A DNA stretch of 64,000 bases from Nostoc piscinale CENA21 (GCF_001298445.1 NZ_CP012036.1:4762158-4826157), one strand, 5' to 3'. Shown: positions 45,550 through 54,871, counted from the stretch's first letter. Program-made: numbers and translations. Notes: generated from the sequence alone by a model not told the origin.

Positions 45550-46482
45550 TCACGAATGACGTAAATACAGATAAATCAACAATGCCAAAATTGCCAAAAA
45601 TAAATTCCAAGAAACCCGACTCAGAATAAAACGCAAAATTTCTGGATAAAAAAACTGTTTCCAACGTAAAGGCTCAAGAATTCTTGCTAACAAAAACAAT
45701 CCAAAAATAGCATTTCCTCCCAGCATCAGTGCAAATAACACTAAACATCTGTGCCATGAGCGAGAAATTAAGATGATGGGTGATTGTCTTTGTACTCTTC
45801 TTAATAATTGTTCTAATCGCCAAAACATCCACAATAAAAAGGGAAATAAACTATAACTGAGAAAGTTAATTGGTGCAGCGTAACGCCAAGCAATAGATAA
45901 AACATTTACCAGTGCATGACAAATCACAGAATTGATCAAAGCTGACAAAATTAACTTTTGTTGGCGATGTAATTTAAGATTCGAGGCAAAATAAATTCCT
46001 AAAGCATAACCCCAAGGTGCAGAAAACATTGCATGAACTGGTGTACCAATACTCCGGTCAAGAATTGATGCGGTACCGTGGTAAAGGTAAATCCAGTTTT
46101 CTTCGGCGGTAAAACCTAAAGCTACAGCAATCGTAAATAGCAAAATGCTACTGCTGCGGAATCGATACCTGCGTTGCAGATAGATGATGGGGAGAAGAAC
46201 GGCGATGAACTTGCAACCTTCTTCAATTGGGCCGATTTCTATGAGTTGACGTAAGGCTGCACCAAAAAGCGATCGCTGAATTTGTTGCCAATTTACAATC
46301 GAGTTAAATCCCAGTTCCGCTAACCATTGTAAACCCAGGGCTGCACCACCAGAAATTGCTCCGGCCAGAAAAAACCACAGCAAACGCAGTAAAGCCGGAG
46401 CAAAGGCGACACGGTAATAGTAATAACCTAAAAGTAACAGTGGGGGAATTGCCGCCCACAGGATTACAGCTAAATTAGTCAC
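45550..46482 (-). CDS. PrsW-family intramembrane protease
   Basis: 310 residues, eight or so membrane segments. The metalloprotease signature is IGPIEEGCKFIAVLLPI (Glu-Glu pair), GFTAEENWIYLY and HAMFSAPWGYALG plus SVICHALVNVLSI, the Glu/His set of the PrsW (M82) family. In Bacillus the relative cleaves anti-sigma factors; the substrate here is unknown. It starts at GTG 46482, overlapping the end of the methyltransferase gene (GTGACTAA), so the two are translationally coupled. Minus-strand operon with the upstream methyltransferase. Confidence 0.88.
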   Translation of the reverse strand: MTNLAVILWAAIPPLLLLGYYYYRVAFAPALLRLLWFFLAGAISGGAALGLQWLAELGFNSIVNWQQIQRSLFGAALRQLIEIGPIEEGCKFIAVLLPIIYLQRRYRFRSSSILLFTIAVALGFTAEENWIYLYHGTASILDRSIGTPVHAMFSAPWGYALGIYFASNLKLHRQQKLILSALINSVICHALVNVLSIAWRYAAPINFLSYSLFPFLLWMFWRLEQLLRRVQRQSPIILISRSWHRCLVLFALMLGGNAIFGLFLLARILEPLRWKQFFYPEILRFILSRVSWNLFLAILALLIYLYLRHS

Positions 46483-47397
46483 TCACCTTAGCAATTACAG
46501 TCCGGTGGCGGGGGCTATTGCTGGTAATTGTGGGACGTTGGAAACCTGCACCCATCAAAGCTTGCTCGATATCCAAAGAAAAGTACTCATCTAAATATGG
46601 TTCAGTACTCTTGAGCAACGTCAAAATGTAGGGAGGCATTTTTTTTGTAAATCTCAGATTTGGGATTCATGTCCATAATTGCCAAATGACCACTGGGACG
46701 CAACAACCGCCGCGCTTCTGCAAAGATTTGGCGCGTTGGTGCTTGGGGTAATTCATGACAGATCAGAAACAGCGAAACCAAATCAAAAGACGCATCTGGT
46801 AGCCCTGTCGATTCGGCTGCGGCATGAAGCCAGTTGATATTAGCTTGACGTTGCTGGGCGCGGTAGTTAGCAACAGCCAGGAAGTAGGGAGACAAATCTA
46901 AGCCTGTCACTTTCGCTTCGGGATAAACCTGCTGTAAAGCAAAAGTACTTAATCCTACACTACATCCCATATCAAGAATGTCGCGTGGTTCTTGAGGAAG
47001 AAAAGGTTTGAGAATATTATGATAACTTTGCCGGAGTTGGCGATCGCCTTCAGCCTCAGCACCAGGCCAAATTTTCGCGTGAACAGCATGGGCAGCAGGT
47101 TCTACTTCAAAGGCCGCTTGCCAACTCAGATTGCCATGTTCGTAGGCATGAAATGAAGTGACATAATAATCTGGGTAGGAAAGCTGCGGATTTTGGATTT
47201 GCGCTAAATCTGTTGACCAATCACGCGCTTGTAGTTTCTCTACTTCTTTTGTCCAAGGCACACCAATTTTTTTCAGCGCGTTTAATCATCATTTGCCGGG
47301 CTTGGTGCTTGGCTAGGTTCGCTAAAGGCTTGATTGCCAAAATGCCGTTTACCAAGTTAACAGCCAAGTTGGGAAAGTTTTGTGCAGCAGCAGTCAT
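46475..47397 (-). CDS. SAM-dependent methyltransferase, two homopolymer frameshifts
   Basis: Class I methyltransferase of about 305 residues when corrected. Motif I ILDMGCSVGLSTFALQQ, acidic residue in VTGLDLSPYFLAVAN, then FDLVSLFLICHELP and ARRLLRPSGHLAIMDMNP. The raw frame runs 46602-47261. At the 5' end a T7 run (47267-47273) read as T6 joins ATG 47397 (MTAAAQNFPNLAVNLVNG) through RAEKIGVPWTKEV. At the 3' end a T8 run (46639-46646) read as T7 gives KKMPPYILTLLKSTEPYLDE and the ending VIAKVSD. The restored stop overlaps the prsW start. Substrate unknown; overall resembles ubiquinone/menaquinone-type or small-molecule methyltransferases. Confidence 0.8.
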
Positions 47398-47509
47398 AAG
47401 TTGATTTGCATTGAACAGCCTTTTTTACTTATGACATAATTCCTGCAAGCCAGTCTAGCAATAGTTAAGTTACGTAACTGAGTGCTAAGTCAAGGAATGA
47501 TATTCCTCA

Positions 47510-49273
47510 TCAATTCGATGCAGGATAATTACGACCAGACTGATGGATGGGAATTTCTATAACAAATTCAGTTCCCTGTCCTAATGCAGAATGACAGTAC
47601 AGCTTGCCCTTATGATTGCCTACTACAATTTGATAACTAATAGATAAGCCTAAGCCTGTGCCTTTCCCGACAGGTTTAGTAGTAAAGAAGGGATCAAATA
47701 ACTTCCCTTGTACTGTTTCATCCATCCCTGAACCGTTATCACTAATGTGAATTGAGACAGTTTTGTCTGCCAAGACTTGCGTCACAATCCAAATTGTAAG
47801 ATTGGTTTTTTGGAATAATTGGTTATGAGTGGAAGCTTGTTGGTTAAAAGTTAACTCTTCTAACGCATCGATCGCATTTGATAAAAGATTCATGAACACC
47901 TGATTGAGTTGACCAGGGTAACACTCAATCAAGGGTAACTGACCGTAATCTTTAATTACTTCAATTGTGGAAGAGCCTGTTTGTGATTTGAGACGGTTTT
48001 GCAGGATCAGCAACGTACTTTCAATGCCCTCATGCACATTTACTGCTTTCAACTCAGCTTCATCCAGACGGGAGAAATTGCGTAAAGATTGCACGATTCC
48101 CTGAATGCGTTCTGTTCCTACTTTCATAGAACTGAGCAGTTTGGGAAAGTCTTGTTTAAGAAATTCGAGGTCGATGGCTTCCACTGTTGTCTGGATGATT
48201 TCTGCGGAATGAGGATATTGTTGTTGGTAAAGGTCGATTAATTGTAGTAAATCCTGAATGTACCTGTTAACATGAGTCAGATTGCCGTGAATAAAGCAGA
48301 CTGGATTGTTAATTTCATGAGCAACACCCGCAACCAAATTGCCTAAAGCAGACATTTTCTCACTTTGAATGATTCGCATTTGAGCTTGCTGCAAGTCTTG
48401 GATGGCTTTCTCCAAATCTTGGGCTTGCTGCCGTAGCTGTGCTTCTGACTCCAGTAAAGCGGCTTGGGCTTGCTTTCGCTGCGCTACTTCTTGTTCAAGT
48501 TGCTGATAAGCCTCTACTCGTGTAGCTGCCTGTTGAATTGTCTGGGCAAGAAATTGAATTTCGTTATTTGGCAATCCACTGGGCATCACAAAATGGTCAA
48601 TACTGTGACTATCGGTAACGGCTTTATTCAAACGTTGGAGTGGATGTAAGACAAATCGCTGAATCATGATTGTCATCAGTACTAGAATTGCTGACATCCC
48701 AATGAGTAGGATAATGGTAGAGGTAGAGAGGGTTTGCCAAGCTTGCTGTTGTAGTTCTTGGACATCCAGAATAGCGATCGCTAACCCGCGTCGGTTTGCC
48801 TGACCAAACAGTGTACTACTAAAGGGCAAAATTTCAACTAATGCTGGCTTACCGTCTATCGTGATTCTAAAACTCCCTTCCAAACCTGTTTCAGAAGACT
48901 GTTTTAGGACATCAGCCAATTCTGGATGAATTGAAGCATAAGGTGGGTTTTGTAGCTCTGTTCCACTCCTTGCTATGGTTTGTCCATTTGGACTGACAAT
49001 AGCAACTTCTATAACCGTTGGTAGTGTGGCGTAGTTTTGTACCACTCGCTTGATAATGCTCGTATTTCCCAGTTCGATTAATCCTTCTGTGGAAAACCCG
49101 ACCCCTTGGGTAATTGATTGGCCGCGTTGTTCTAGTTCCTGCTCCAGTTTTGATTGAATCAAGAAGTAGTTTAATCCCAATGTAGTTAAGCCAACCGTTG
49201 CTAAAGAAATCCCAAAACCCATCAGTAGTTGCTGGGATAGATGATTTTTAGATGGCTGGCTCATAACTTCCAT
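47510..49273 (-). CDS. Membrane-bound sensor histidine kinase
   Basis: 587 residues. Two membrane segments (LLMGFGISLATVGLTTLGLN and IILLIGMSAILVLMTIMI) enclose an extracytoplasmic sensor of about 150 residues. HAMP-like and coiled-coil regions follow, then a HisKA box (GVAHEINNPVCFIHGNLTHV) and an ATPase domain (LLSNAIDALEE, DNGSGMDE, GKGTGLGLSISYQIV). The start at 49273 overlaps the substrate-binding protein stop; an ATGA start at 49264 is equally possible. Either way the two are translationally coupled, suggesting that the binding protein presents a ligand to this kinase. No response regulator adjacent. Confidence 0.9.
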   Translation of the reverse strand: MEVMSQPSKNHLSQQLLMGFGISLATVGLTTLGLNYFLIQSKLEQELEQRGQSITQGVGFSTEGLIELGNTSIIKRVVQNYATLPTVIEVAIVSPNGQTIARSGTELQNPPYASIHPELADVLKQSSETGLEGSFRITIDGKPALVEILPFSSTLFGQANRRGLAIAILDVQELQQQAWQTLSTSTIILLIGMSAILVLMTIMIQRFVLHPLQRLNKAVTDSHSIDHFVMPSGLPNNEIQFLAQTIQQAATRVEAYQQLEQEVAQRKQAQAALLESEAQLRQQAQDLEKAIQDLQQAQMRIIQSEKMSALGNLVAGVAHEINNPVCFIHGNLTHVNRYIQDLLQLIDLYQQQYPHSAEIIQTTVEAIDLEFLKQDFPKLLSSMKVGTERIQGIVQSLRNFSRLDEAELKAVNVHEGIESTLLILQNRLKSQTGSSTIEVIKDYGQLPLIECYPGQLNQVFMNLLSNAIDALEELTFNQQASTHNQLFQKTNLTIWIVTQVLADKTVSIHISDNGSGMDETVQGKLFDPFFTTKPVGKGTGLGLSISYQIVVGNHKGKLYCHSALGQGTEFVIEIPIHQSGRNYPASN

Positions 49274-50319
49274 CCTGTCATGGCTTCATTGACAAGTCCG
49301 GTATTAATGTCTACATCTTGCCGAATCACTCGACCATGACGCGGATCTGCTTGCAGCAGTTGCACAATTTCTTCCTTTGCCGAATTGAGACGACCATCGG
49401 CGGCAAACATCCGTCTGTTTAAAGTAATATCCCCTTTTTTTAACCCAGCATAATCACTGGCAAAAGACTTACCACTTTGCCCTAGTTTTTCTCCTACAGT
49501 GTTAAACACTTTTGTTGGCTGCGTTTCAACAGCGTGCATCACGTCAAACCATGCAAGTATAAATTGCTTGAGTTCTGCTTTTTTCATTTTGACTGTACTT
49601 TCACTGGACATCAAAATATCAATCACCAGACTGTCAACTTGCTTTGTCGTGTGAATCACATTTCCCTTGATACTCTTGGCAGTTTCTCCTAGCATCGGTT
49701 CCCACAGCACAGCAGCATCAATTTCACTTGTTCTGATTTTCTCGGCTGCTACATCATTGGAGAAATCTCGAATCTGAACTTCAGAAGGTTTGATTTTATG
49801 CGCTTTCAAGGCTTCCAGCAAAATTAAATGGTTGACAGTTCCTAGCTTTGCCCCGACCTTTTTACCGCGCAAATCTTCAACGGATTTAATTTCTGGAAGG
49901 GCAACAATTCCGTCGGCTCCCGCAGAGATATTGGTTGTCATTAATACCATAGGCTTATCGTTGCCGGGGTCAACTTGCATCACATCCCAGAAAGACACAA
50001 ATGCTGCATCTAATCCGCCTCGGAGTACAGCCCGACTAGAATCTTGCTGGTTATCAAATCGTACTAACTCAACTTCTAGCCCTCGCTGTTTGAAGATTCC
50101 AGAGGGTTGGGCATAGCGTACAATGTCAAAACCCGCCCAGCTTGTAATTCCAACTCGAAGCGGTTTGAGGGATTGGTTTTGTCCAAGACTACAGCCACTG
50201 CTCACAAAGGTAAGGCAAACAGTGATTACAAACAAACACAACAAGGTAGGCTTGATACCTAACCTCAGCTTTTGCTGCCACCAGATACCCAATTTGCCAA
50301 TAATCTGAGCAACTTTCAT
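49261..50319 (-). CDS. Substrate-binding lipoprotein (NMT1/SsuA/TauA-like)
   Basis: 352 residues. A signal peptide with lipobox TFVSSGCSLG near residue 43 indicates a membrane-anchored periplasmic lipoprotein. The body matches nitrate/sulfonate/taurine-type binding proteins: LRVGITSWAGFDIVRYAQPS, GLEVELVRFDNQQDSSRAVL, GGLDAAFVSFWDVM, LRGKKVGAKLGTVNHLILLE and IDAAVLWEPMLGETAK. No permease or ATPase gene is adjacent; instead a histidine kinase overlaps its 3' end. That suggests a sensing role or use of a distant transporter. Ligand not predictable. Confidence 0.88.
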   Translation of the reverse strand: MKVAQIIGKLGIWWQQKLRLGIKPTLLCLFVITVCLTFVSSGCSLGQNQSLKPLRVGITSWAGFDIVRYAQPSGIFKQRGLEVELVRFDNQQDSSRAVLRGGLDAAFVSFWDVMQVDPGNDKPMVLMTTNISAGADGIVALPEIKSVEDLRGKKVGAKLGTVNHLILLEALKAHKIKPSEVQIRDFSNDVAAEKIRTSEIDAAVLWEPMLGETAKSIKGNVIHTTKQVDSLVIDILMSSESTVKMKKAELKQFILAWFDVMHAVETQPTKVFNTVGEKLGQSGKSFASDYAGLKKGDITLNRRMFAADGRLNSAKEEIVQLLQADPRHGRVIRQDVDINTGLVNEAMTGWKL

Positions 50320-50527
50320 GACCTACAAATCCTACTCTGGGAACACTTTACTTAAAACCAATGATTCCCAAAAATTTAGTAGGCATAACGTTTCTGTTCA
50401 AGCGTCGCTAACTGTGAAAGAATCAACGATGTTGTTCTGGTGCTAGAGGTGATGAAAAAAGATTAACCTTTAGAATTAAAATGCTTTGGGATAATTGCTC
50501 TAGGTACGGAGGGAGGAAAGTTAAGCA

Positions 50528-51283
50528 GTGGATATTTTAGAACTGTTTCAAAAGGGTGGGCCAGCGATGTGGCCTTTGGCAGTTTTGTCAATTCTGGCTC
50601 TGAGCGTAATTTTAGAGCGTTTGTGGTTTTGGTTGCGGATTTTAAATCAAGAAAAGGAAATAGTTAACCGTGTACTAGATGCAGCCCAAGAAGATTGGGA
50701 TATAGCCGCAGATATCGCCAAACGAGCCACAGACCAGCCAATTGGGCGATTTCTCTATGCACCTTTACGCTTGTTAAAAGTAGATTTGGAAACTTTTCGT
50801 TTAGCACTAGAAGCCACAGCAGAAGACGAATTAGCTGGGATGCGTCGTGGTGAAAAACTCTTAGAAGCGGTGATTGCACTTTCCCCACTGTTGGGACTAT
50901 TGGGTACAGTGTTGGGTTTGATTCACTCTTTGCGCTCAATTCGCATTGGCGATTTAGGCACTGAATCAACTGCTGGGGTAACTACTGGGATTGGGGAATC
51001 TTTGATTAGTACTGCCGCAGGGTTAATCGTTGCAATTATTAGCTTGGTATTTTATCGCCTATTCCAAAGTTTTTTAGTGAACCAAGTCAAAATTTTTCGC
51101 AAGGCGGGGAATGAATTGGAATTGCTTTATCGTCAATCTCCACCGGAATTTAGTAACAATACAGCAATTGTGCATGAAGCTTCTCGTGAAACTGTCACTC
51201 CACCCCGCAAAAAAGCTAAAAATCTATTTCCGCAACCTCCAGAAGAACCGAATGTGACTGATTCATTAGATCCTGAACAGTAG
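50528..51283 (+). CDS. exbB: ExbB/MotA/TolQ-family proton channel protein
   Basis: 251 residues with three membrane segments. MWPLAVLSILALSVILERLW is at the N-terminus; the channel-forming pair includes LSPLLGLLGTVLGLIHSL and GIGESLISTAAGLIVAIISLVFYR. It converts proton motive force for outer-membrane transport, with ExbD and TonB. GTG 50528 follows GGAGGAAAGTTAAGCA, a strong ribosome-binding site. The C-terminal tail (PPRKKAKNLFPQPPEEP) is cytoplasmic and polar. Operon with the following exbD; no tonB visible. Confidence 0.92.
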   Translation: MDILELFQKGGPAMWPLAVLSILALSVILERLWFWLRILNQEKEIVNRVLDAAQEDWDIAADIAKRATDQPIGRFLYAPLRLLKVDLETFRLALEATAEDELAGMRRGEKLLEAVIALSPLLGLLGTVLGLIHSLRSIRIGDLGTESTAGVTTGIGESLISTAAGLIVAIISLVFYRLFQSFLVNQVKIFRKAGNELELLYRQSPPEFSNNTAIVHEASRETVTPPRKKAKNLFPQPPEEPNVTDSLDPEQ

Positions 51284-51349
51284 GCAGGGGGCAGGGAGTA
51301 GAAGGCAGGGGGCAAGAGGCAATTTATTACTCAGCACTCAGCACTCAGC
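51283..51349. repeat. Two adjacent heptamer arrays (GGCAGGG and ACTCAGC)
   Basis: GGCAGGG x2, AGTAGAA, GGCAGGG, GGCAAGA from 51283 to 51317, then ACTCAGC x3 from 51329 to 51349. They fill most of the exbB-exbD gap. The second unit is the complement of the repeat after psaD. Confidence 0.65.
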
Positions 51350-51398
51350 ACTTTCAACTCAGTACTAACACTTTGCTATAACTAAAATTTATCAGACG

Positions 51399-52071
51399 AT
51401 GAAAGTTAATCTGCATACTCCAGTTGAAGAAGTACAAATTCAAATCATTCCTTTAATTGATGTTGTTTTTTGTATTTTGACGTTTTTTTTTGTTAGCAGC
51501 ATTACAATTTACTCGCCAACAAGCTATTAATGTTGATTTGCCCAAAGCTTCTACAGGTACGGCTGCGATCGCTGGACAAACAGGTAGTCAAATTGTGACT
51601 ATTGATGCTGTAGGCAATACTTACATTGAAAAACAACCTGTAAAACGCGAGGAATTAGCACAGAGACTCAGGCAATATCTCGAACAAAATCCTGATGGAA
51701 TTTTGGTATTAAATGCTTCTCGTACTACGACTTATAATGATGTGGTGGAAACGCTAGATTTATTACGACAAATAGGAGGCGATCGCGTTTCTTTAGGCAT
51801 TATTCCAGGGCCTAGCCAACCTTCCACCACTCAACCTAATCAACTACCAGAATCCTATTTCCCCAATAATCCTGGCGTGCCGCCTGCACCAATTCCAGAA
51901 ACCAATCCCCAGGGAAATTTTAATCCCAATATCCTAACTAACCCTAACCAAATACCTCCTAATTATGGACAGCCTTCCTCTGGAGAAGGCGTAGTTCCGG
52001 CTGTACCAAATGCACCAGCAACCCAAGTACCAGTAGCACCAGGAAATACTAATAATTCTGCTCCAAACTGA
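51399..52071 (+). CDS. exbD: ExbD/TolR-family protein, one homopolymer frameshift
   Basis: Partner of ExbB in the energising complex. ATG 51399 gives MKVNLHTPVEEVQIQIIPLI with the conserved membrane-entry Asp (IIPLIDVVFCILTFF). At a T9 run (51483-51491) the frame breaks; with T8 it continues LLAALQFTRQQAINVDLPKAS, then QIVTIDAVGNTYIEKQPVK and LLRQIGGDRVSLGI. The joined protein is about 223 residues with a long Pro/Asn/Gln-rich C-terminal tail (ESYFPNNPGVPPAPIPETN...), which is longer than classical ExbD. Likely functional in the organism. Confidence 0.85.
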
Positions 52072-52330
52072 TAAATTTGAGCAGAATGTTCCCACTCAAA
52101 ATGCAGTGATGGAAGATAAAGCAAAAATCCTTCTTTATCTTCCATTTTGAATCGTAAATTCTGACTCGTGACTTCTCTTCTTGCCCAAACCTAAAGATAT
52201 AAAAAATAAATTATCGATATAGAAAAATATCTGGTAATTTACAAGTAATTGGCAAAGCTTCAAAAAGTCTGAAATCGGTTGCTTAAATAAGCGATCGCCA
52301 ATCGCCATTCGCGTTTCAAGGGTTGTGGCA

Positions 52331-52696
52331 ATGAATGCAATTGTAACGCTTTTTATTGTTTGGGTAGTAACATCTATCAGCCTGCTGATTATTAGTAAAC
52401 TCCCCCTGGGGGTTGAAGTTGACTCACCCAAAAAAGCCTTTATTTCAGCAGCAGTTCTCGGTATTGTTACGGCGATCATCAGACCGATTTTACGCCTAAT
52501 CTTTGCAGTACCAAATTTTCTCACATTTGATTTATTATCCGGCATCTTCACTTTTATGATTGCCGTTGTTTGTTTTAGTATTGCTGCTTGGTTAGTAGAG
52601 GGCTTCCGGTTACGTTTCGGTATCTGGAGTGCTGTGTTAGGCGCGTTAGCCCTCACCTTCATCAACAGCTTGATCTACAAATTACTCGGTGTCTGA
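52331..52696 (+). CDS. Phage-holin-superfamily-IV-type membrane protein
   Basis: 121 residues with four membrane segments: MNAIVTLFIVWVVTSISLLI, KAFISAAVLGIVTAIIRPIL, FLTFDLLSGIFTFMIAVVCF and GIWSAVLGALALTFINSLIY. This layout and the IIRPIL motif match the small four-helix family annotated as phage holin superfamily IV, common in non-phage contexts. I start at ATG 52331; a GTG two codons earlier is possible. Function unknown; no phage genes nearby. Confidence 0.78.
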   Translation: MNAIVTLFIVWVVTSISLLIISKLPLGVEVDSPKKAFISAAVLGIVTAIIRPILRLIFAVPNFLTFDLLSGIFTFMIAVVCFSIAAWLVEGFRLRFGIWSAVLGALALTFINSLIYKLLGV

Positions 52697-52712
52697 TATC
52701 TCCGAGGTTAGG

Positions 52713-52747
52713 GGTGACAGGTGACAGGTGACAGGTAACAGGTGAAG
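52713..52747. repeat. Heptamer tandem repeat GGTGACA
   Basis: GGTGACA x3, GGTAACA, GGTGAAG. Followed by CTAGTCY-type units at 52765-52800 like those at the thrB end. Confidence 0.7.
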
Positions 52748-52923
52748 ATAAATATTTTTTTAACTAGTCTCTAGTCTCTTCTTCCTAGTCCTTAGCCCCT
52801 TCTTTGCTAGTCCCTCATCACTTTTTTTTCAAAGCGGCGAATAACTAATTCTCAGTGGCTAAACCATGTTAAGATACATCTCAATTATGAAAGCTGTGTT
52901 GGATAGAGTGGATAAAAACAAAC

Positions 52924-53061
52924 ATGGAAGCAGCACTATTATTAGCTAAACTGCCCGAAGCTTACCAAATTTTCGATCCTCTGGTAGACGTTCTTCCAGT
53001 AATTCCTGTTTTCTTCTTGTTACTGGCTTTCGTGTGGCAAGCAGCTGTCGGATTTAGGTAA
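52924..53061 (+). CDS. psbK: Photosystem II protein PsbK
   Basis: 45-residue precursor. [20 protein letters not shown], then [20 protein letters not shown] and AVGFR. The mature single-helix subunit normally begins at the KLPEAY segment, which matches family processing. It helps stabilise the photosystem II core near CP43. The ATG is 52924. A strong terminator follows within 25 bases, so it is a monocistronic transcript. Confidence 0.96.
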
Positions 53062-53082
53062 GTTAAGTAAATTTTTCATTAA

Positions 53083-53116
53083 TGGGACAGGCAAAATACC
53101 TGTCCTATTTTTTTTT
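53083..53116 (+). terminator. Rho-independent terminator of psbK
   Basis: GGACAGG / CCTGTCC stem (53085-53105) with a 7-base loop, followed by TATTTTTTTTTT. The stretch on to 53341 holds no supported gene; a weak frame at 53190-53384 lacks coding character. Confidence 0.85.
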
Positions 53117-53341
53117 GACAATATGTTTTTGCTAAAAATTGATATTTCTTAATTATTTGTTACAAGTAACTAGAAGTTAAGTAATATAGTTGATACAGAC
53201 TAATTTAAACTTATGCCAATTGGAAAAAAGATTGCGATCGCATGGATTGATAGAACCTAGACATAGACTGCAATTCTTAATCCAAAATGGTATTAGCCTT
53301 TTTAGCCAAGCATTTTACAGTCAACAAGGAATTAAATATTT

Positions 53342-53638
53342 ATGGGTAACATTAAATTTGTTAAAGAAAACAAAGAAGTCATAGCTGCAAATGGCGCTAA
53401 CTTGCGGCTAAAAGCTGTAGAAAACGGCATTGATTTGTACACACTTTTCGGCAAAATGACCAACTGCGGCGGTTACGGTCAGTGTGGTACTTGTGTTGTA
53501 GAGATAGTAGAAGGTTTAGAAAATCTTTCGCCGCGTACCGAGGTAGAAAAGCGCAAATTTAAGAAAAAACCAGATAATTACCGCCTCGCCTGTCAAGCTT
53601 TAGTACATGGCCCTGTGAGTGTAGTAACAAAACCTTAA
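53342..53638 (+). CDS. 2Fe-2S ferredoxin-like protein
   Basis: 98 residues. MGNIKFVKENKEVIAANGAN is followed by the iron-sulfur motif NCGGYGQCGTC, and the fourth Cys lies in YRLACQALVHG. The C-x5-C-x2-C spacing is that of adrenodoxin/thioredoxin-like-loop or FdC-type ferredoxins, not of the plant-type photosynthetic ferredoxin (C-x4-C-x2-C). Electron carrier of unknown partner; small basic/acidic tail (VEKRKFKKKPDN). It lies between psbK and psbM, a cyanobacterial arrangement. Start ATG 53342. Confidence 0.88.
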   Translation: MGNIKFVKENKEVIAANGANLRLKAVENGIDLYTLFGKMTNCGGYGQCGTCVVEIVEGLENLSPRTEVEKRKFKKKPDNYRLACQALVHGPVSVVTKP

Positions 53639-53761
53639 CCCTTAAAGCTTACTTGCCAGCAGCATTGGTGGCATAAGAAGTAAAAAAAATAAGGCTAACA
53701 CTGGCATCGATGATGCTATTCTAAAGTTGTTGACTGGAAAATATAGAGAGGCTTCTTTGCC

Positions 53762-53878
53762 ATGCAAGTTAATGACTTAGGGTTCGTAGCGAGCATTCTG
53801 TTCGTACTAGTTCCCTCTGTGTTTTTATTAATTCTGTACATCCAAACAGCCAGCCGCGAAGGTAAAAAAGATAGTTAA
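53762..53878 (+). CDS. psbM: Photosystem II protein PsbM
   Basis: 38 residues: MQVNDLGFVASILFVLVPSV, FLLILYIQTASREGKKDS. A single membrane helix at the photosystem II dimer interface. Full length with the conserved N-terminal MQVN and the IQTxSREG tail. A good terminator follows. Too short for most gene finders. Confidence 0.97.
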   Translation: MQVNDLGFVASILFVLVPSVFLLILYIQTASREGKKDS

Positions 53879-53895
53879 TAGTTTGTGCATAATAT

Positions 53896-53930
53896 AAAAA
53901 ACCCCTACACCATTGGTGCGGGGGTTTTTA
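53896..53930 (+). terminator. Rho-independent terminator of psbM
   Basis: AAAACCCC / GGGGTTTT outer stem with an inner CACCATTGGTG hairpin, ending in GGTTTTTATTT. May also serve the convergent universal-stress-protein gene. Confidence 0.85.
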
Positions 53931-54019
53931 TTTATCAACCGCTAAATTTTGATTAGAGCGAGCTGAGTACTGAGTTAAAAATACTTTTTCTCATCTCCAG
54001 CATCTAGCCTCTTGTAATT

Positions 54020-54871
54020 TTATGCACTGGTTCTTGCCAACAATACTGGACAAGTAGCGTTGACTCGAACATAATCAGACAAAGAAGCACCAATGAGTCT
54101 GTCTATATCGACAAAGCTCTTAGCTACTGATGGACGACGATCTGGAGAACCGAGTAGAAGTAAGTCTACACTCAATTCTTCGGCGAGACGACAAATTTCT
54201 TCACCGGGTTTACCGCTACTGGTGTAGCAGCGAGTTTGGACACCATATTTTTGAGCTTCGGCGTAAGCTGCGCCAAAAACGGGATTTTTTTCGGGGATAA
54301 CTTCAGTAACTTCTGAGGTTTTGCCGCGCAAATCAGTATTAATATGAGTCAAAATTAATTGGCTACCAGGAATACCTTGCAGCAAGAATAAAGCTAAACT
54401 TAAACAATGTTTGGCTGCATCAGAATTGTCTAATGCTACCATGATGCGCTTAATTCTTTTGACATAAATGTCATCTTTCACCAACAACATGGGACGAGAA
54501 GACAATTGAAAAACGTACTGACTGACAGAGTTTGCCAAAATTGACTGCAAACGCTTGAGTCCGCGTGAACCCATGATGATTAAGTCAGCATCAATTTCAT
54601 CGGCTACCTGACAAACTACGTCTTTGGGTTCACCTTGCCGTAAAATCGAAGAAACTTGGCTAGGATCTAAGTTCAAAGACTGAATAGCGTTGGCAAGAAT
54701 TTTACCCCCTTCTTCCCATTTATTTGTCATTGCAGAAGCAGTACTTTGGGGAGGTACAACGTGCAGAACTGTTACTTTGGCACGTTGAATTGATGGTACT
54801 TCTTTCAAGGTTTTGAGCATTTCTTCTGCATGACCTAAGCCCGAAACCGCTAACAAAATTTTTTCTATCAT
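54020..54871 (-). CDS. Tandem universal stress protein
   Basis: 283 residues made of two UspA domains. Domain 1: KILLAVSGLGHAEEMLKTL, VTVLHVVPP, DADLIIMGSRGLKRLQSILA with the ATP-binding G-x2-G-x9-GS-like loop. Domain 2: IKRIMVALDNSDAAKHCL, SVDLLLLGSPDRRPSVAKSF and LSDYVRVNATCPVLLARTS. Cytoplasmic nucleotide-binding stress protein; function not specific. Single gene, convergent with psbM. Start ATG 54871. Confidence 0.92.
   Translation of the reverse strand: MIEKILLAVSGLGHAEEMLKTLKEVPSIQRAKVTVLHVVPPQSTASAMTNKWEEGGKILANAIQSLNLDPSQVSSILRQGEPKDVVCQVADEIDADLIIMGSRGLKRLQSILANSVSQYVFQLSSRPMLLVKDDIYVKRIKRIMVALDNSDAAKHCLSLALFLLQGIPGSQLILTHINTDLRGKTSEVTEVIPEKNPVFGAAYAEAQKYGVQTRCYTSSGKPGEEICRLAEELSVDLLLLGSPDRRPSVAKSFVDIDRLIGASLSDYVRVNATCPVLLARTSA

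Noticed and set aside
52331..52696. Prophage because of the holin-like protein
   Set aside because: No other phage genes are nearby; this four-helix family is common in non-phage chromosomal contexts.
53190..53384. 64-codon frame upstream of the ferredoxin-like gene
   Set aside because: TTG start, overlaps the ferredoxin-like gene in another frame, no recognisable sequence.
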